Source of the DNA: Bacteroidia bacterium
Lineage (GTDB): Bacteria > Bacteroidota > Bacteroidia > Bacteroidales > Paludibacteraceae
Length of the DNA: 5,513 nt
NCBI GenBank assembly: GCA_021152555.1
Contig: JAGKVE010000082.1
Coordinates: 1 to 5,513, forward strand
Reading direction: 5' to 3'
A model generated the notes under the pieces. It saw only the letters and a program-made list of their open reading frames with translations. It was not told where the DNA came from and ran no database searches. A program made the position numbers and the translations under genes. This document shows, one piece after another, positions 1 to 5,512 of the stretch. Within the stretch, counting starts at the first letter, position 1, and each line of letters begins with the position of its first letter.

Positions 1-2
1 GG

Positions 3-125
3 GTAATAGGCTCCTTTGTGGTTGCCATTATTGTAGCGCTGTTGAACGTCAATATATGGGTAACCGTTTTAGTGCAAAAGAAGGTTCACAAAGCGGTTGA
101 GAAAATCCCCAATGCTGTTGGATAG
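3..125 (+). CDS. C-terminal end of an unidentified membrane protein (5' truncated by window edge)
   Basis: An open frame enters from the left edge and runs 40 codons to a TAG at 123-125. Residues 1-24 are strongly hydrophobic (VIGSFVVAIIVALLNVNIWV and onward) and look like one transmembrane helix. A basic and amphipathic tail follows, with KKVHKAVEKIP near the end, which would lie at the membrane surface, probably on the cytoplasmic side. The other two forward frames are interrupted within the same stretch. The family cannot be named from this fragment. The next promoter starts about 50 bp after the stop, so this gene probably belongs to the upstream transcription unit. A short inverted repeat (TTTGTC at 131-136, GACAAA at 145-150) follows the stop, but it lacks a downstream T tract, so it is not called as a terminator. 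Confidence 0.5.
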   Translation, partial: VIGSFVVAIIVALLNVNIWVTVLVQKKVHKAVEKIPNAVG

Positions 126-173
126 TACAATTTGTCCATAAACAGACAAAAAACAAAAAAAAGTAATATATTT

Positions 174-205
174 TTTGCATATGTGCGATTTTTTTCGTAC
201 ATTTG
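174..205 (+). promoter_or_regulatory. Bacteroidetes-type promoter for the lipoprotein-ppdK unit
   Basis: TTTG at 174-177, a 20-bp spacer, then TACATTTG at 198-205 match the Bacteroidetes primary sigma factor consensus (TTTG, 19-21 bp, TAnnTTTG) exactly. An A-rich tract lies just upstream (about 148-162) and could act as an UP-like element. Transcription should start near 210-213, so the first usable start codon of the downstream short gene (TTG at 215) would lie almost at the 5' end of the message. No comparable match exists between this site and ppdK. Confidence 0.75.
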
Positions 206-214
206 CACCCGATT

Positions 215-430
215 TTGAAAAACACGCGTATTTTAATAAAGAATGCACGTAATGGATTAGATAAGATTCTACGTGCGGGAGTTAGATTGTTCATGCTTGC
301 CGGCGTGACATTTACTTTTTCTGCCTGTTATGGTCCTCCGCCTGAGAGATATTATGGAGACGAACCTGAATTTCAAGCAGATACACAGAAAATAGAACAA
401 CAATTGAACACAGATAATAACTTATATTAA
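215..430 (+). CDS. Small putative lipoprotein, probably co-transcribed with ppdK
   Basis: With the TTG at 215-217 as start, this is a 71-residue protein ending at TAA 428-430. It has a basic N-region (K2, R5, K9, R12, K17, R20, R24), a short hydrophobic core (LFMLAGVTFTF) and a lipobox FSAC with the acceptor cysteine at residue 38 (codon 326-328). The mature part is only about 34 residues, begins CYGPPPERYYGDEP, and is acidic and Q/N-rich. This fits signal peptidase II processing and membrane anchoring. The start is uncertain: an in-frame TTG at 203 lies inside the promoter -7 element, and the only in-frame ATG (293) would leave a signal sequence without positive charge. The stop lies 14 bp before ppdK, which suggests an operon. 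I do not recognise a function. Short lipoproteins with a CYG-P motif occur in Bacteroidetes, but a link to any named family is only an impression. Confidence 0.6.
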   Translation: MKNTRILIKNARNGLDKILRAGVRLFMLAGVTFTFSACYGPPPERYYGDEPEFQADTQKIEQQLNTDNNLY

Positions 431-444
431 TTTTACAACACTAA

Positions 445-3174
445 ATGGAAAAGAAGAAAAGAGTTTATACCTTCGGTAATGGTAAGGCCGAGGGTAACGC
501 ACAAATGCGTGAGCTGCTGGGCGGCAAGGGCGCGAACTGCGCGGAGATGAACCTTGTGGGCGTTCCTGTTCCTCCCGGATTCACCATCACCACCGAGGTC
601 TGCAACGAGTACTACCAGGTAGGTCAGGAGAAGATCGTAGAAGAACTGACCGCTGAGGTAGAGGCTGCCGTAAAACACGTAGAGGAGTTGATGAACTGCA
701 AGTTCGGCGATCCGAAGAACCCACTCCTTGTTTCTGTACGCTCGGGTGCGCGCGCATCCATGCCGGGTATGATGGATACTATCCTCAACCTCGGTCTGAA
801 CGATACCGTAGCAGAGGGAATGGTGGCTAAGACCAACAACCCGCACTTCGTTTATGACTCCTACCGCCGTTTCGTACAGATGTACGGTGACGTGGTACTG
901 GGTATGAAGCCGGTGAACAAAACCGACATCGACCCGTTCGAGAAAATCATCGACGAGGTGAAAGAGATCCGCGGTATCAAGCTGGACAAGGACCTCAATG
1001 TAGATGAGTTGAAGCTCCTCGTAGCGCGTTTCAAGACCGCTATCAAAGAGCAGACGGGCAAAGATTTCCCGGACGATCCTATCGAGCAGCTCTGGGGCGC
1101 TATCTGCGCTGTATTCCGCAGCTGGATGAACGAGCGTGCGATTTTGTACCGTAAGATGGAAGGAATTCCTGACGAGTGGGGAACCGCTGTTTCCGTTATG
1201 GCTATGGTCTTCGGTAACATGGGCGAGACCTCCGCTACCGGTGTCTGCTTCAGCCGTGACGCCGCAACGGGCGAGAACCTCTTCAACGGTGAGTACCTCG
1301 TAAACGCACAGGGTGAAGACGTGGTAGCAGGTATCCGTACTCCGCAGCAGATTACGCTGGAGGGAAGCCGCCGTTGGGCAGCACTTCAAGGTATCAGCGA
1401 GGAAGAGCGTGCATCCAAATATCCGTCTATGGAAGAGGCTATGCCGGAGCTCTATGCCGAACTCAACACCATCCAGCAGAAGCTCGAGGACCACTACCGC
1501 GACATGCAGGATATGGAGTTCACCGTACAGGAAGGCAAACTCTGGTTTCTCCAGACCCGTAACGGCAAGCGTACCGGTACTGCCATGGTAAAGATCGCTA
1601 TGGACCTCGTACGCGAGGGTGTCATCAGCGAGAAAGAGGCTATCATGCGCTGCGAGCCGCAGAAACTGGACGAGCTGCTCCACCCTGTCTTCGACAAGGA
1701 TGCGCTGAAGAAAGCGAAAGTCATCACCCAGGGTCTGCCTGCTTCTCCGGGCGCTGCGTGCGGACAGATTGTCTTCCACGCTGACGACGCACAGGAGTGG
1801 CACCAGAACGGACACAAAGTCATCATGGTTCGTATCGAGACCAGCCCTGAGGATCTCGCAGGTATGTCTGCAGCAGAGGGTATCCTCACCGCACGCGGCG
1901 GTATGACCAGCCACGCAGCTGTTGTTGCCCGCGGTATGGGTAAGTGCTGCGTTTCCGGCGCAGGCGCTATCCAGGTGGACTACAAAGCCAAGACCGTTAA
2001 GATTGAGGGCGTGACCTACAAAGAGGGCGATTATATCTCCCTCAACGGTTCTACCGGACAGGTGTACGCAGGTGAGATCCCAACCAAGGCTGCTGAGCTC
2101 AGCGGTGACTTCAAGGCACTCATGGATCTATGCGATAAATATACACACCTTCAGGTTCGTACCAACGCCGACACCCCGCACGACGCTGCTGTGGCACGTG
2201 CTTTCGGCGCAAAGGGTATCGGTCTGACGCGTACCGAGCACATGTTCTTCGACGACCAGAAGATCATCGCTATGCGTGAGATGATCCTCGCAAAAGACAG
2301 CGAGGGTCGCGAGAAAGCGCTGGCTAAACTCCTCCCCTATCAGAAGGCTGACTTCAAGGGTATCCTGGAAGCTATGGACGGCTGTCCGGTGAATATCCGT
2401 CTGCTCGATCCTCCTTTGCATGAGTTCGTTCCGCATGATCTGAAGGGACAAGAGCAGATGGCGAAAGAGATGGGCGTTTCCGTAGAGGAGATCCAAGCAC
2501 GTGTGGCTCAGTTGGCAGAGAATAACCCGATGCTCGGTCACCGCGGTTGCCGTCTGGGAATCACCTTCCCGGAGATCACCGCTATGCAGACCCGCGCTAT
2601 CCTCTCCGCCGCTTGCGAACTGAAGCAGGAGGGCAAGAACCCGATGCCGGAGATCATGGTGCCGCTGATCGGTATTCTCTATGAGCTCAAGCAGCAGAAA
2701 GAGATTATCCAGCGTGTAGCGAAAGAGGTATTCGCTGAGTATGGCGTAGAGGTGGAGTTCGAGATCGGTACGATGATCGAGATCCCGCGTGCAGCCCTGA
2801 CTGCAGACCGCATTGCTACAGAGGCGCAGTACTTCTCCTTTGGTACCAACGACCTGACCCAGATGACCTTCGGTTACAGCCGCGACGATATCGCTTCGTT
2901 CCTGCCGGCTTACCTTGAGAAGAAGATTCTGAAAGTCGATCCGTTCCAGGTACTCGACCAGAACGGTGTAGGTCAGTTGATCAAGATGGCGGTAGAGAAA
3001 GGTCGTGCCGTTCGTCCGGGACTCCGTACAGGTATCTGCGGCGAGCACGGTGGTGAGCCTTCGTCCGTCAAGTTCTGCGCCCGCGTCGGCATGAACTACG
3101 CTTCCTGCTCTCCGTTCCGCGTTCCTATCGCACGTCTGGCAGCAGCTCAAGCCGCCGTCGAGGACGAGAAATAA
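445..3174 (+). CDS. ppdK: Pyruvate, phosphate dikinase (EC 2.7.9.1)
   Basis: This cytoplasmic enzyme reversibly converts pyruvate + ATP + Pi to PEP + AMP + PPi. In anaerobes it acts at the PEP/pyruvate node and can run in the glycolytic direction using PPi. The 909-aa protein is full length for bacterial PPDKs of the longer type. The N-terminal ATP-binding domain has GGKGAN at 26-31, SVRSGARASMPGMMDT at 97-112 (R99) and the LWFLQTRNGKRT block near 366-377. The swivelling phosphohistidine domain carries GGMTSHAAVV with catalytic His490, next to Thr488, the residue type phosphorylated by PDRP regulators in plants. The C-terminal PEP/pyruvate TIM barrel has Arg596 (GLTRTEH), Arg652 (IRLLDPPLHEF), Glu779 (IGTMIEIPR), Asn802 (FGTNDLTQ) and Cys865 (GICGEHGGEP). 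These sit at a constant 34-35 residue offset from the Clostridium symbiosum active-site positions (H455, R561, R617, E745, N768, C831). No active-site residue is missing. The ATG at 445 has no Shine-Dalgarno sequence, as usual in this phylum. The gene is visibly richer in GC than its flanks, with strongly biased codons suggesting high expression. Confidence 0.98.
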   Translation: MEKKKRVYTFGNGKAEGNAQMRELLGGKGANCAEMNLVGVPVPPGFTITTEVCNEYYQVGQEKIVEELTAEVEAAVKHVEELMNCKFGDPKNPLLVSVRSGARASMPGMMDTILNLGLNDTVAEGMVAKTNNPHFVYDSYRRFVQMYGDVVLGMKPVNKTDIDPFEKIIDEVKEIRGIKLDKDLNVDELKLLVARFKTAIKEQTGKDFPDDPIEQLWGAICAVFRSWMNERAILYRKMEGIPDEWGTAVSVMAMVFGNMGETSATGVCFSRDAATGENLFNGEYLVNAQGEDVVAGIRTPQQITLEGSRRWAALQGISEEERASKYPSMEEAMPELYAELNTIQQKLEDHYRDMQDMEFTVQEGKLWFLQTRNGKRTGTAMVKIAMDLVREGVISEKEAIMRCEPQKLDELLHPVFDKDALKKAKVITQGLPASPGAACGQIVFHADDAQEWHQNGHKVIMVRIETSPEDLAGMSAAEGILTARGGMTSHAAVVARGMGKCCVSGAGAIQVDYKAKTVKIEGVTYKEGDYISLNGSTGQVYAGEIPTKAAELSGDFKALMDLCDKYTHLQVRTNADTPHDAAVARAFGAKGIGLTRTEHMFFDDQKIIAMREMILAKDSEGREKALAKLLPYQKADFKGILEAMDGCPVNIRLLDPPLHEFVPHDLKGQEQMAKEMGVSVEEIQARVAQLAENNPMLGHRGCRLGITFPEITAMQTRAILSAACELKQEGKNPMPEIMVPLIGILYELKQQKEIIQRVAKEVFAEYGVEVEFEIGTMIEIPRAALTADRIATEAQYFSFGTNDLTQMTFGYSRDDIASFLPAYLEKKILKVDPFQVLDQNGVGQLIKMAVEKGRAVRPGLRTGICGEHGGEPSSVKFCARVGMNYASCSPFRVPIARLAAAQAAVEDEK

Positions 3175-3188
3175 GAAGCCTAACCCCA

Positions 3189-3208
3189 CCCTTCCCTAAA
3201 AGGAAGGG
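3189..3208. repeat. Short GC-rich palindrome after ppdK
   Basis: CCCTTCC (3189-3195), loop CTAAAA, and GGAAGGG (3202-3208) form a perfect 7-bp stem. It lies 14 bp after the ppdK stop within a C-rich context (CTAACCCCACCC). No T tract follows, so it is not a typical terminator by itself. It may be a copy of a dispersed intergenic palindrome or an RNA 3'-end stabiliser. Copy number cannot be judged from one window. Confidence 0.5.
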
Positions 3209-3215
3209 AGTAAGC

Positions 3216-3235
3216 ATCCGCCATGTTTGGCGGAT
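3216..3235. repeat. Second palindrome after ppdK
   Basis: ATCCGCCA (3216-3223), loop TGTT, and TGGCGGAT (3228-3235) form a perfect 8-bp stem. It is seven bases after the preceding hairpin and seven bases before the terminator stem. It is followed by CAAAA rather than T residues. Together with the first palindrome it forms a compact double hairpin that may be a repeat unit or part of the ppdK mRNA 3' end. Confidence 0.5.
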
Positions 3236-3242
3236 CAAAACC

Positions 3243-3279
3243 ACAACGCACTCCCGAATGAGAGTGCGTTGTTATTTTG
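3243..3279 (+). terminator. Rho-independent terminator of the ppdK unit
   Basis: ACAACGCACTC (3243-3253) and GAGTGCGTTGT (3262-3272) form a perfect 11-bp stem around an 8-base loop, followed by a T-rich run (TATTTTGT, 3273-3280). This is the strongest hairpin in the window and lies about 70 bp after the ppdK stop. Its stem contains AACGCACT, also found in the abiE leader (3384-3391), so it may have a second role as a protein-binding palindrome. Confidence 0.8.
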
Positions 3280-3295
3280 TCATCATACACACAAT

Positions 3296-3326
3296 AAGTG
3301 CAGAAAAAAGTGCACTTTCTATGCAC
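3296..3326. promoter_or_regulatory. Candidate AbiEi operator upstream of the abiE promoter
   Basis: The stretch holds AAGTGCA at 3296-3302, a perfect 12-bp palindrome AAAGTGCACTTT at 3307-3318, and TGCAC at 3322-3326, all just upstream of the -33 element (3334-3337). AbiEi proteins studied in other bacteria bind inverted repeats in their own promoter and repress it, so these repeats are natural operator candidates. The motif recurs downstream of the promoter (3384-3405). Binding itself is inferred. Confidence 0.5.
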
Positions 3327-3333
3327 AATTTTA

Positions 3334-3365
3334 CTTGCATAATCAAAATATTTATTGTACCTTTG
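3334..3365 (+). promoter_or_regulatory. Promoter of the abiE operon
   Basis: CTTG at 3334-3337, a 20-bp spacer, then TACCTTTG at 3358-3365 match the Bacteroidetes TTTG / TAnnTTTG consensus with one mismatch in the -33 box. Spacing is identical to that of the promoter ahead of ppdK. The predicted start near 3372 gives a leader of about 50 nt before the antitoxin ATG. Confidence 0.75.
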
Positions 3366-3383
3366 CAGCGGATTTGTTTCCAT

Positions 3384-3405
3384 AACGCACTGATTTTAGT
3401 GCATT
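3384..3405. promoter_or_regulatory. Inverted repeat in the abiE leader, candidate second operator
   Basis: AACGCACT (3384-3391), spacer GATTTT, and AGTGCATT (3398-3405) form an inverted repeat with one internal mismatch, sited between the predicted transcription start and the antitoxin start codon. It carries the same AGTGC core as the upstream repeats. Two operators flanking one promoter would suit cooperative autorepression. In RNA it could also form a weak hairpin. Confidence 0.45.
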
Positions 3406-3425
3406 ACAGAAATGATTAGCACATT

Positions 3426-4043
3426 ATGACCTATAATTCGTTTTATAATCAGTGGCATCATTTGGCTTGTTTTTCTACAGCACAAGTGAGAGCAATACAC
3501 CCGGACTTTCCGCGTGGAAATTATCTGCGGTGGCAAAAAGCGGGCTATATTGTTCCATTGCGACAGGGATGGTATGCCTTTGCGGATTACGTGAACAAGC
3601 CGGATTACGCACGCTATATTGCATCAAAGATATACACCCCATCCTATATTAGCCTGCATACCGCTTTGTCGTTCTATGGCATTATTCCCGAAGCAGTGGT
3701 AGCCATTACAAGTATTACCACGCGTAAAACAGCGCAGTTTGAGAATGTCTTTGCTTCCTATAGTTATCAGACTATCAAGCCAAGTCTTTTCTGGGGCTAT
3801 GAACCAAAGCAGTTATCCGATGGCAAGACCTATCTATTAGCTACGCCGGAGAAGGCGCTCATCGACTTGCTTTATCTCTATCCGCAGTATTCGACGGAAG
3901 AAGAAATGCGCGAATTGCGTCTGGACGAAGATTTCATACAAAACGAGTTAGACAAGGAACGGCTTACAGAATACGCCAACCGCATCGGAAGCCCGGTACT
4001 AACCAAGCGGGTAAAACTCATGCTCAAAACATACGGAATATGA
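3426..4043 (+). CDS. abiEi: AbiEi-family antitoxin / transcriptional regulator (type IV toxin-antitoxin)
   Basis: This 205-aa protein has the two-part layout of AbiEi antitoxins. An N-terminal winged-helix region (about residues 13-52) starts with CFSTAQVRAIHPDFPRGNYL and ends in LRQGWYAF. A C-terminal antitoxin domain includes the family-typical YISLHTALSFYGIIPE (74-89) and ATPEKALIDLLYLYP (139-153). In characterised systems AbiEi counteracts AbiEii without stable toxin-antitoxin binding (type IV) and represses its operon through the winged helix. The gene follows a dedicated promoter with palindromic AGTGC repeats, consistent with autoregulation. Its stop overlaps the toxin start by ATGA. 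The chosen ATG at 3426 is the first in frame after the promoter and gives a complete N-terminal DNA-binding region. No truncation is visible. The family call is by motif recognition. Confidence 0.88.
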   Translation: MTYNSFYNQWHHLACFSTAQVRAIHPDFPRGNYLRWQKAGYIVPLRQGWYAFADYVNKPDYARYIASKIYTPSYISLHTALSFYGIIPEAVVAITSITTRKTAQFENVFASYSYQTIKPSLFWGYEPKQLSDGKTYLLATPEKALIDLLYLYPQYSTEEEMRELRLDEDFIQNELDKERLTEYANRIGSPVLTKRVKLMLKTYGI

Positions 4044-4825
4044 TTGACTTAACATATATACGCGGTTTCTATCCGCCACAGATTGCCAACAATGCCAACT
4101 TCCAAAAGCATTTGCTCAAGGAGTATATTGAGTGTCTGGCAATGGAATGGGTTTCTCAATTGGCATGGTCGGACAAACTGGCTTTCATCGAAGGCACGAA
4201 CCTACGGCTGATACACGGCATTGACCGTTTCTCTGAGGATTTGGATTTTGATTGCAAGAACCTTAGCCAAGAGGATTTTATCCACATGACGGACGGCCTT
4301 ATGCGCTATTTGACGCTTCAAGGTCTAACCGTTGAGCCGCGTGATAAAGAGGATCCGAATCTGACAGCTTTCCGTCGAAATGTCTATTTCCCGGAACTAC
4401 TCTTCTCGCTCCAATTAACGGGTCATCGGGAGGAGCGGTTTTTGATGAAGATAGAGGCACAAGACCAAGGCATTGTTTATCCGCGAGAGATGGCGACAAT
4501 CAGCCGTTTAGGCTTCTATTTTCCCGTTCCTGTTCCTCCTGTGAGCATTCTTCTTTCAATGAAACTATCGGCTCTTTTGACCCGTCAAAAGGGGCGTGAC
4601 CTTTACGATGTCCTTTTTTTATGGCAACGCACAAAACCGGACTACGAATTCCTGAAACAACGCCACGGGATAGAGAACAACGAACAACTATTGGTACAAC
4701 TGCAAGAAACTGTCACTCATACAGATCTAAAGACCAAGCAGCGTGATTTTGAGCACCTTCTCTTTGAGCCTCGAAAAAGCGAACAGATACTCCATTTTAT
4801 GGAAATTCTAAAGTCCACTTTGTAA
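4040..4825 (+). CDS. abiEii: AbiEii-family nucleotidyltransferase toxin (type IV toxin-antitoxin)
   Basis: This 261-aa protein is a DNA polymerase beta-like nucleotidyltransferase of the AbiEii/AbiGii toxin family, the growth-arresting half of the module. AbiE systems abort phage infection or stabilise DNA; related toxins transfer nucleotides, in some cases to tRNA. Motif I is EGTNLRLIHG (51-60), and the catalytic acidic pair follows in RFSEDLDFD as D67 and D69. The later family motifs are MKLSALLTRQKGRDLYD (174-190), with K175, R186, D187 and D190. All expected catalytic residues are present, so the toxin looks active. Position 51 is Glu where a Gly is frequent (GGT/GGS), a mild deviation. 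ATG 4040 overlaps the antitoxin stop (ATGA, 4040-4043), implying translational coupling. A run of seven T (4614-4620) lies directly after the RDLYD motif. No clear intrinsic terminator follows the TAA. Confidence 0.92.
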   Translation: MIDLTYIRGFYPPQIANNANFQKHLLKEYIECLAMEWVSQLAWSDKLAFIEGTNLRLIHGIDRFSEDLDFDCKNLSQEDFIHMTDGLMRYLTLQGLTVEPRDKEDPNLTAFRRNVYFPELLFSLQLTGHREERFLMKIEAQDQGIVYPREMATISRLGFYFPVPVPPVSILLSMKLSALLTRQKGRDLYDVLFLWQRTKPDYEFLKQRHGIENNEQLLVQLQETVTHTDLKTKQRDFEHLLFEPRKSEQILHFMEILKSTL

Positions 4826-4878
4826 CCATAATACAAGTGAACTATTGCCGATTATTAAGATTCTGCCCCACACTACCG

Positions 4879-4922
4879 GCGTACCTGCCGCGTACGAGAC
4901 GCATACGACTCACCTACCCGAC
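4879..4922. repeat. Degenerate 11-bp tandem repeat in the gap after abiEii
   Basis: Units starting at 4879, 4890, 4901 and 4912 read GCGTACCTGCC, GCGTACGAGAC, GCATACGACTC and ACCTACCCGAC. TAC at unit positions 4-6 and the final C are invariant, and the opening GC is kept in the first three units. The 124-bp gap between abiEii and the IS end (4826-4949) otherwise shows no convincing ORF, RNA gene or terminator. With so few degenerate units, chance similarity is possible. Confidence 0.35.
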
Positions 4923-4949
4923 GATAGCACCCCGAAAATCGCTTCTTTT

Positions 4950-4977
4950 TGTCTGACTAAAACTGAAAAAGGTTGAC
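4950..4977. repeat. Candidate terminal inverted repeat of the IS
   Basis: The sequence starts TGTCTGACTAAAACTG and finishes AAAAAGGTTGAC. IS3-family termini characteristically begin 5'-TG, and the IS150 branch keeps an AAAAGTTGGAC-like block about 15-25 bp inside. The exact boundary is a guess: another TG lies at 4974-4975, at the start of a repeated TGACTCGATA. Confidence 0.35.
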
Positions 4978-5025
4978 TCGATAACTGAGATGTAATCTTA
5001 AAAATCGTAAACTTTTGACTCGATA
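4973..5025. repeat. Pair of 11-bp direct repeats inside the IS end
   Basis: TTGACTCGATA occurs at 4973-4983 and again at 5015-5025, an exact 11-bp match with starts 42 bp apart, about four helical turns. The pair lies between the transposase stop and the proposed IS tip. It could be a duplicated transposase-binding site or the scar of a second IS end joined to the first. Confidence 0.55.
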
Positions 5026-5047
5026 CCTAAAAGAGTTTATTTAATAC

Positions 5048-5512
5048 CTAATATGTGCGGACAGCGTGGTCGACTAATGGTAACGCTTCAAGTAGATTCT
5101 TAGGGGTTTGTAATGGCTCCAGAAACTCGTTCTTGATAATACCATTCACACGCTCTGCCATACCATTATCCGTCGGATTGCTGTCCTCGGTCATGCTGAT
5201 GCGTATATGATGAGCCTTGAGCTGCGTGATATACTCGTCACAGCAGTACTGGACACCACGATCCGAATGGTGGATGGTTCCGCACAGATTGCCGCTACCG
5301 GCATGGCTAATGGCTTGCTGAAAAGCCTCAATGGTGTACTTGGCTTCCAGAGTGGGCGCCAGAACGTAGCCAATGACCATGCGCGAGAAAGCGTCCGTTA
5401 CAAGATGCAAATAACAAAACTTATCATCCGTGGTGTAGATATACGTTATATCGCACACCCAGAGTTGATTAACATACGTAATAACGAGTTCTTTGACAAG
5501 ATTTGGATACTT
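5048..5512 (-). pseudogene. IS3-family transposase OrfB, 5' cut by window edge, C-terminus missing
   Basis: The minus-strand frame enters at the right edge (KYPNLVKELVITYVNQLWVCD) and runs 154 codons to a TAG at 5048-5050. It is the integrase-core (rve) part of an IS3 orfB product, which cuts and joins DNA strands during transposition. Numbered from the window edge, the catalytic triad is D21 (WVCDITYI), D84 (HHSDRGVQY) and E120 (NGMAERVNGIIKNEF), with exactly 35 residues between D84 and E120 as expected. The frame ends ...VDHAVRTY*, where family members normally continue with Asn and an RPHxSL segment of some 25-35 residues. Neither other minus frame downstream restores that segment, so this is not a simple frameshift; the 3' end seems deleted or replaced. 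Upstream sequence is unseen. It is called a pseudogene on this basis; a naturally short variant is less likely. Confidence 0.7.

Noticed and set aside
131..150. Inverted repeat TTTGTC / GACAAA after the first partial gene, considered as a terminator
   Set aside because: The stem is only 6 bp and AT-rich, and it is followed by an A tract instead of a T tract on the plus strand.
181..252. ATG at 181 opening a 23-codon frame
   Set aside because: It lies upstream of the predicted transcription start, inside the promoter spacer, and ends without any protein-like features.
49..294. An 81-codon minus-strand frame across the first intergenic region
   Set aside because: It runs antisense across the plus-strand promoter, the lipoprotein N-terminus and the membrane protein tail; its composition reflects AT-rich DNA and no family is apparent.
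433..1914. A 493-codon minus-strand open frame antisense to ppdK
   Set aside because: It mirrors the codon bias of ppdK, whose product is certain. Its translation is rich in His, Leu and Cys with no recognisable domain, and it has no promoter.
2128..3189. A 353-codon minus-strand open frame antisense to the 3' part of ppdK
   Set aside because: Same shadow effect of strongly biased codons; no motif is recognised, and the PPDK active-site residues in the sense frame explain the sequence.
3243..3405. Spaced AGTGC palindromes considered as a CRISPR array
   Set aside because: The repeats are far too short and irregularly spaced, there are no uniform spacers, and no cas genes are present; an operator cluster is the better reading.
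4299..4499. A 66-codon minus-strand frame inside abiEii
   Set aside because: It is entirely within a gene with clear nucleotidyltransferase motifs on the other strand; no independent support.
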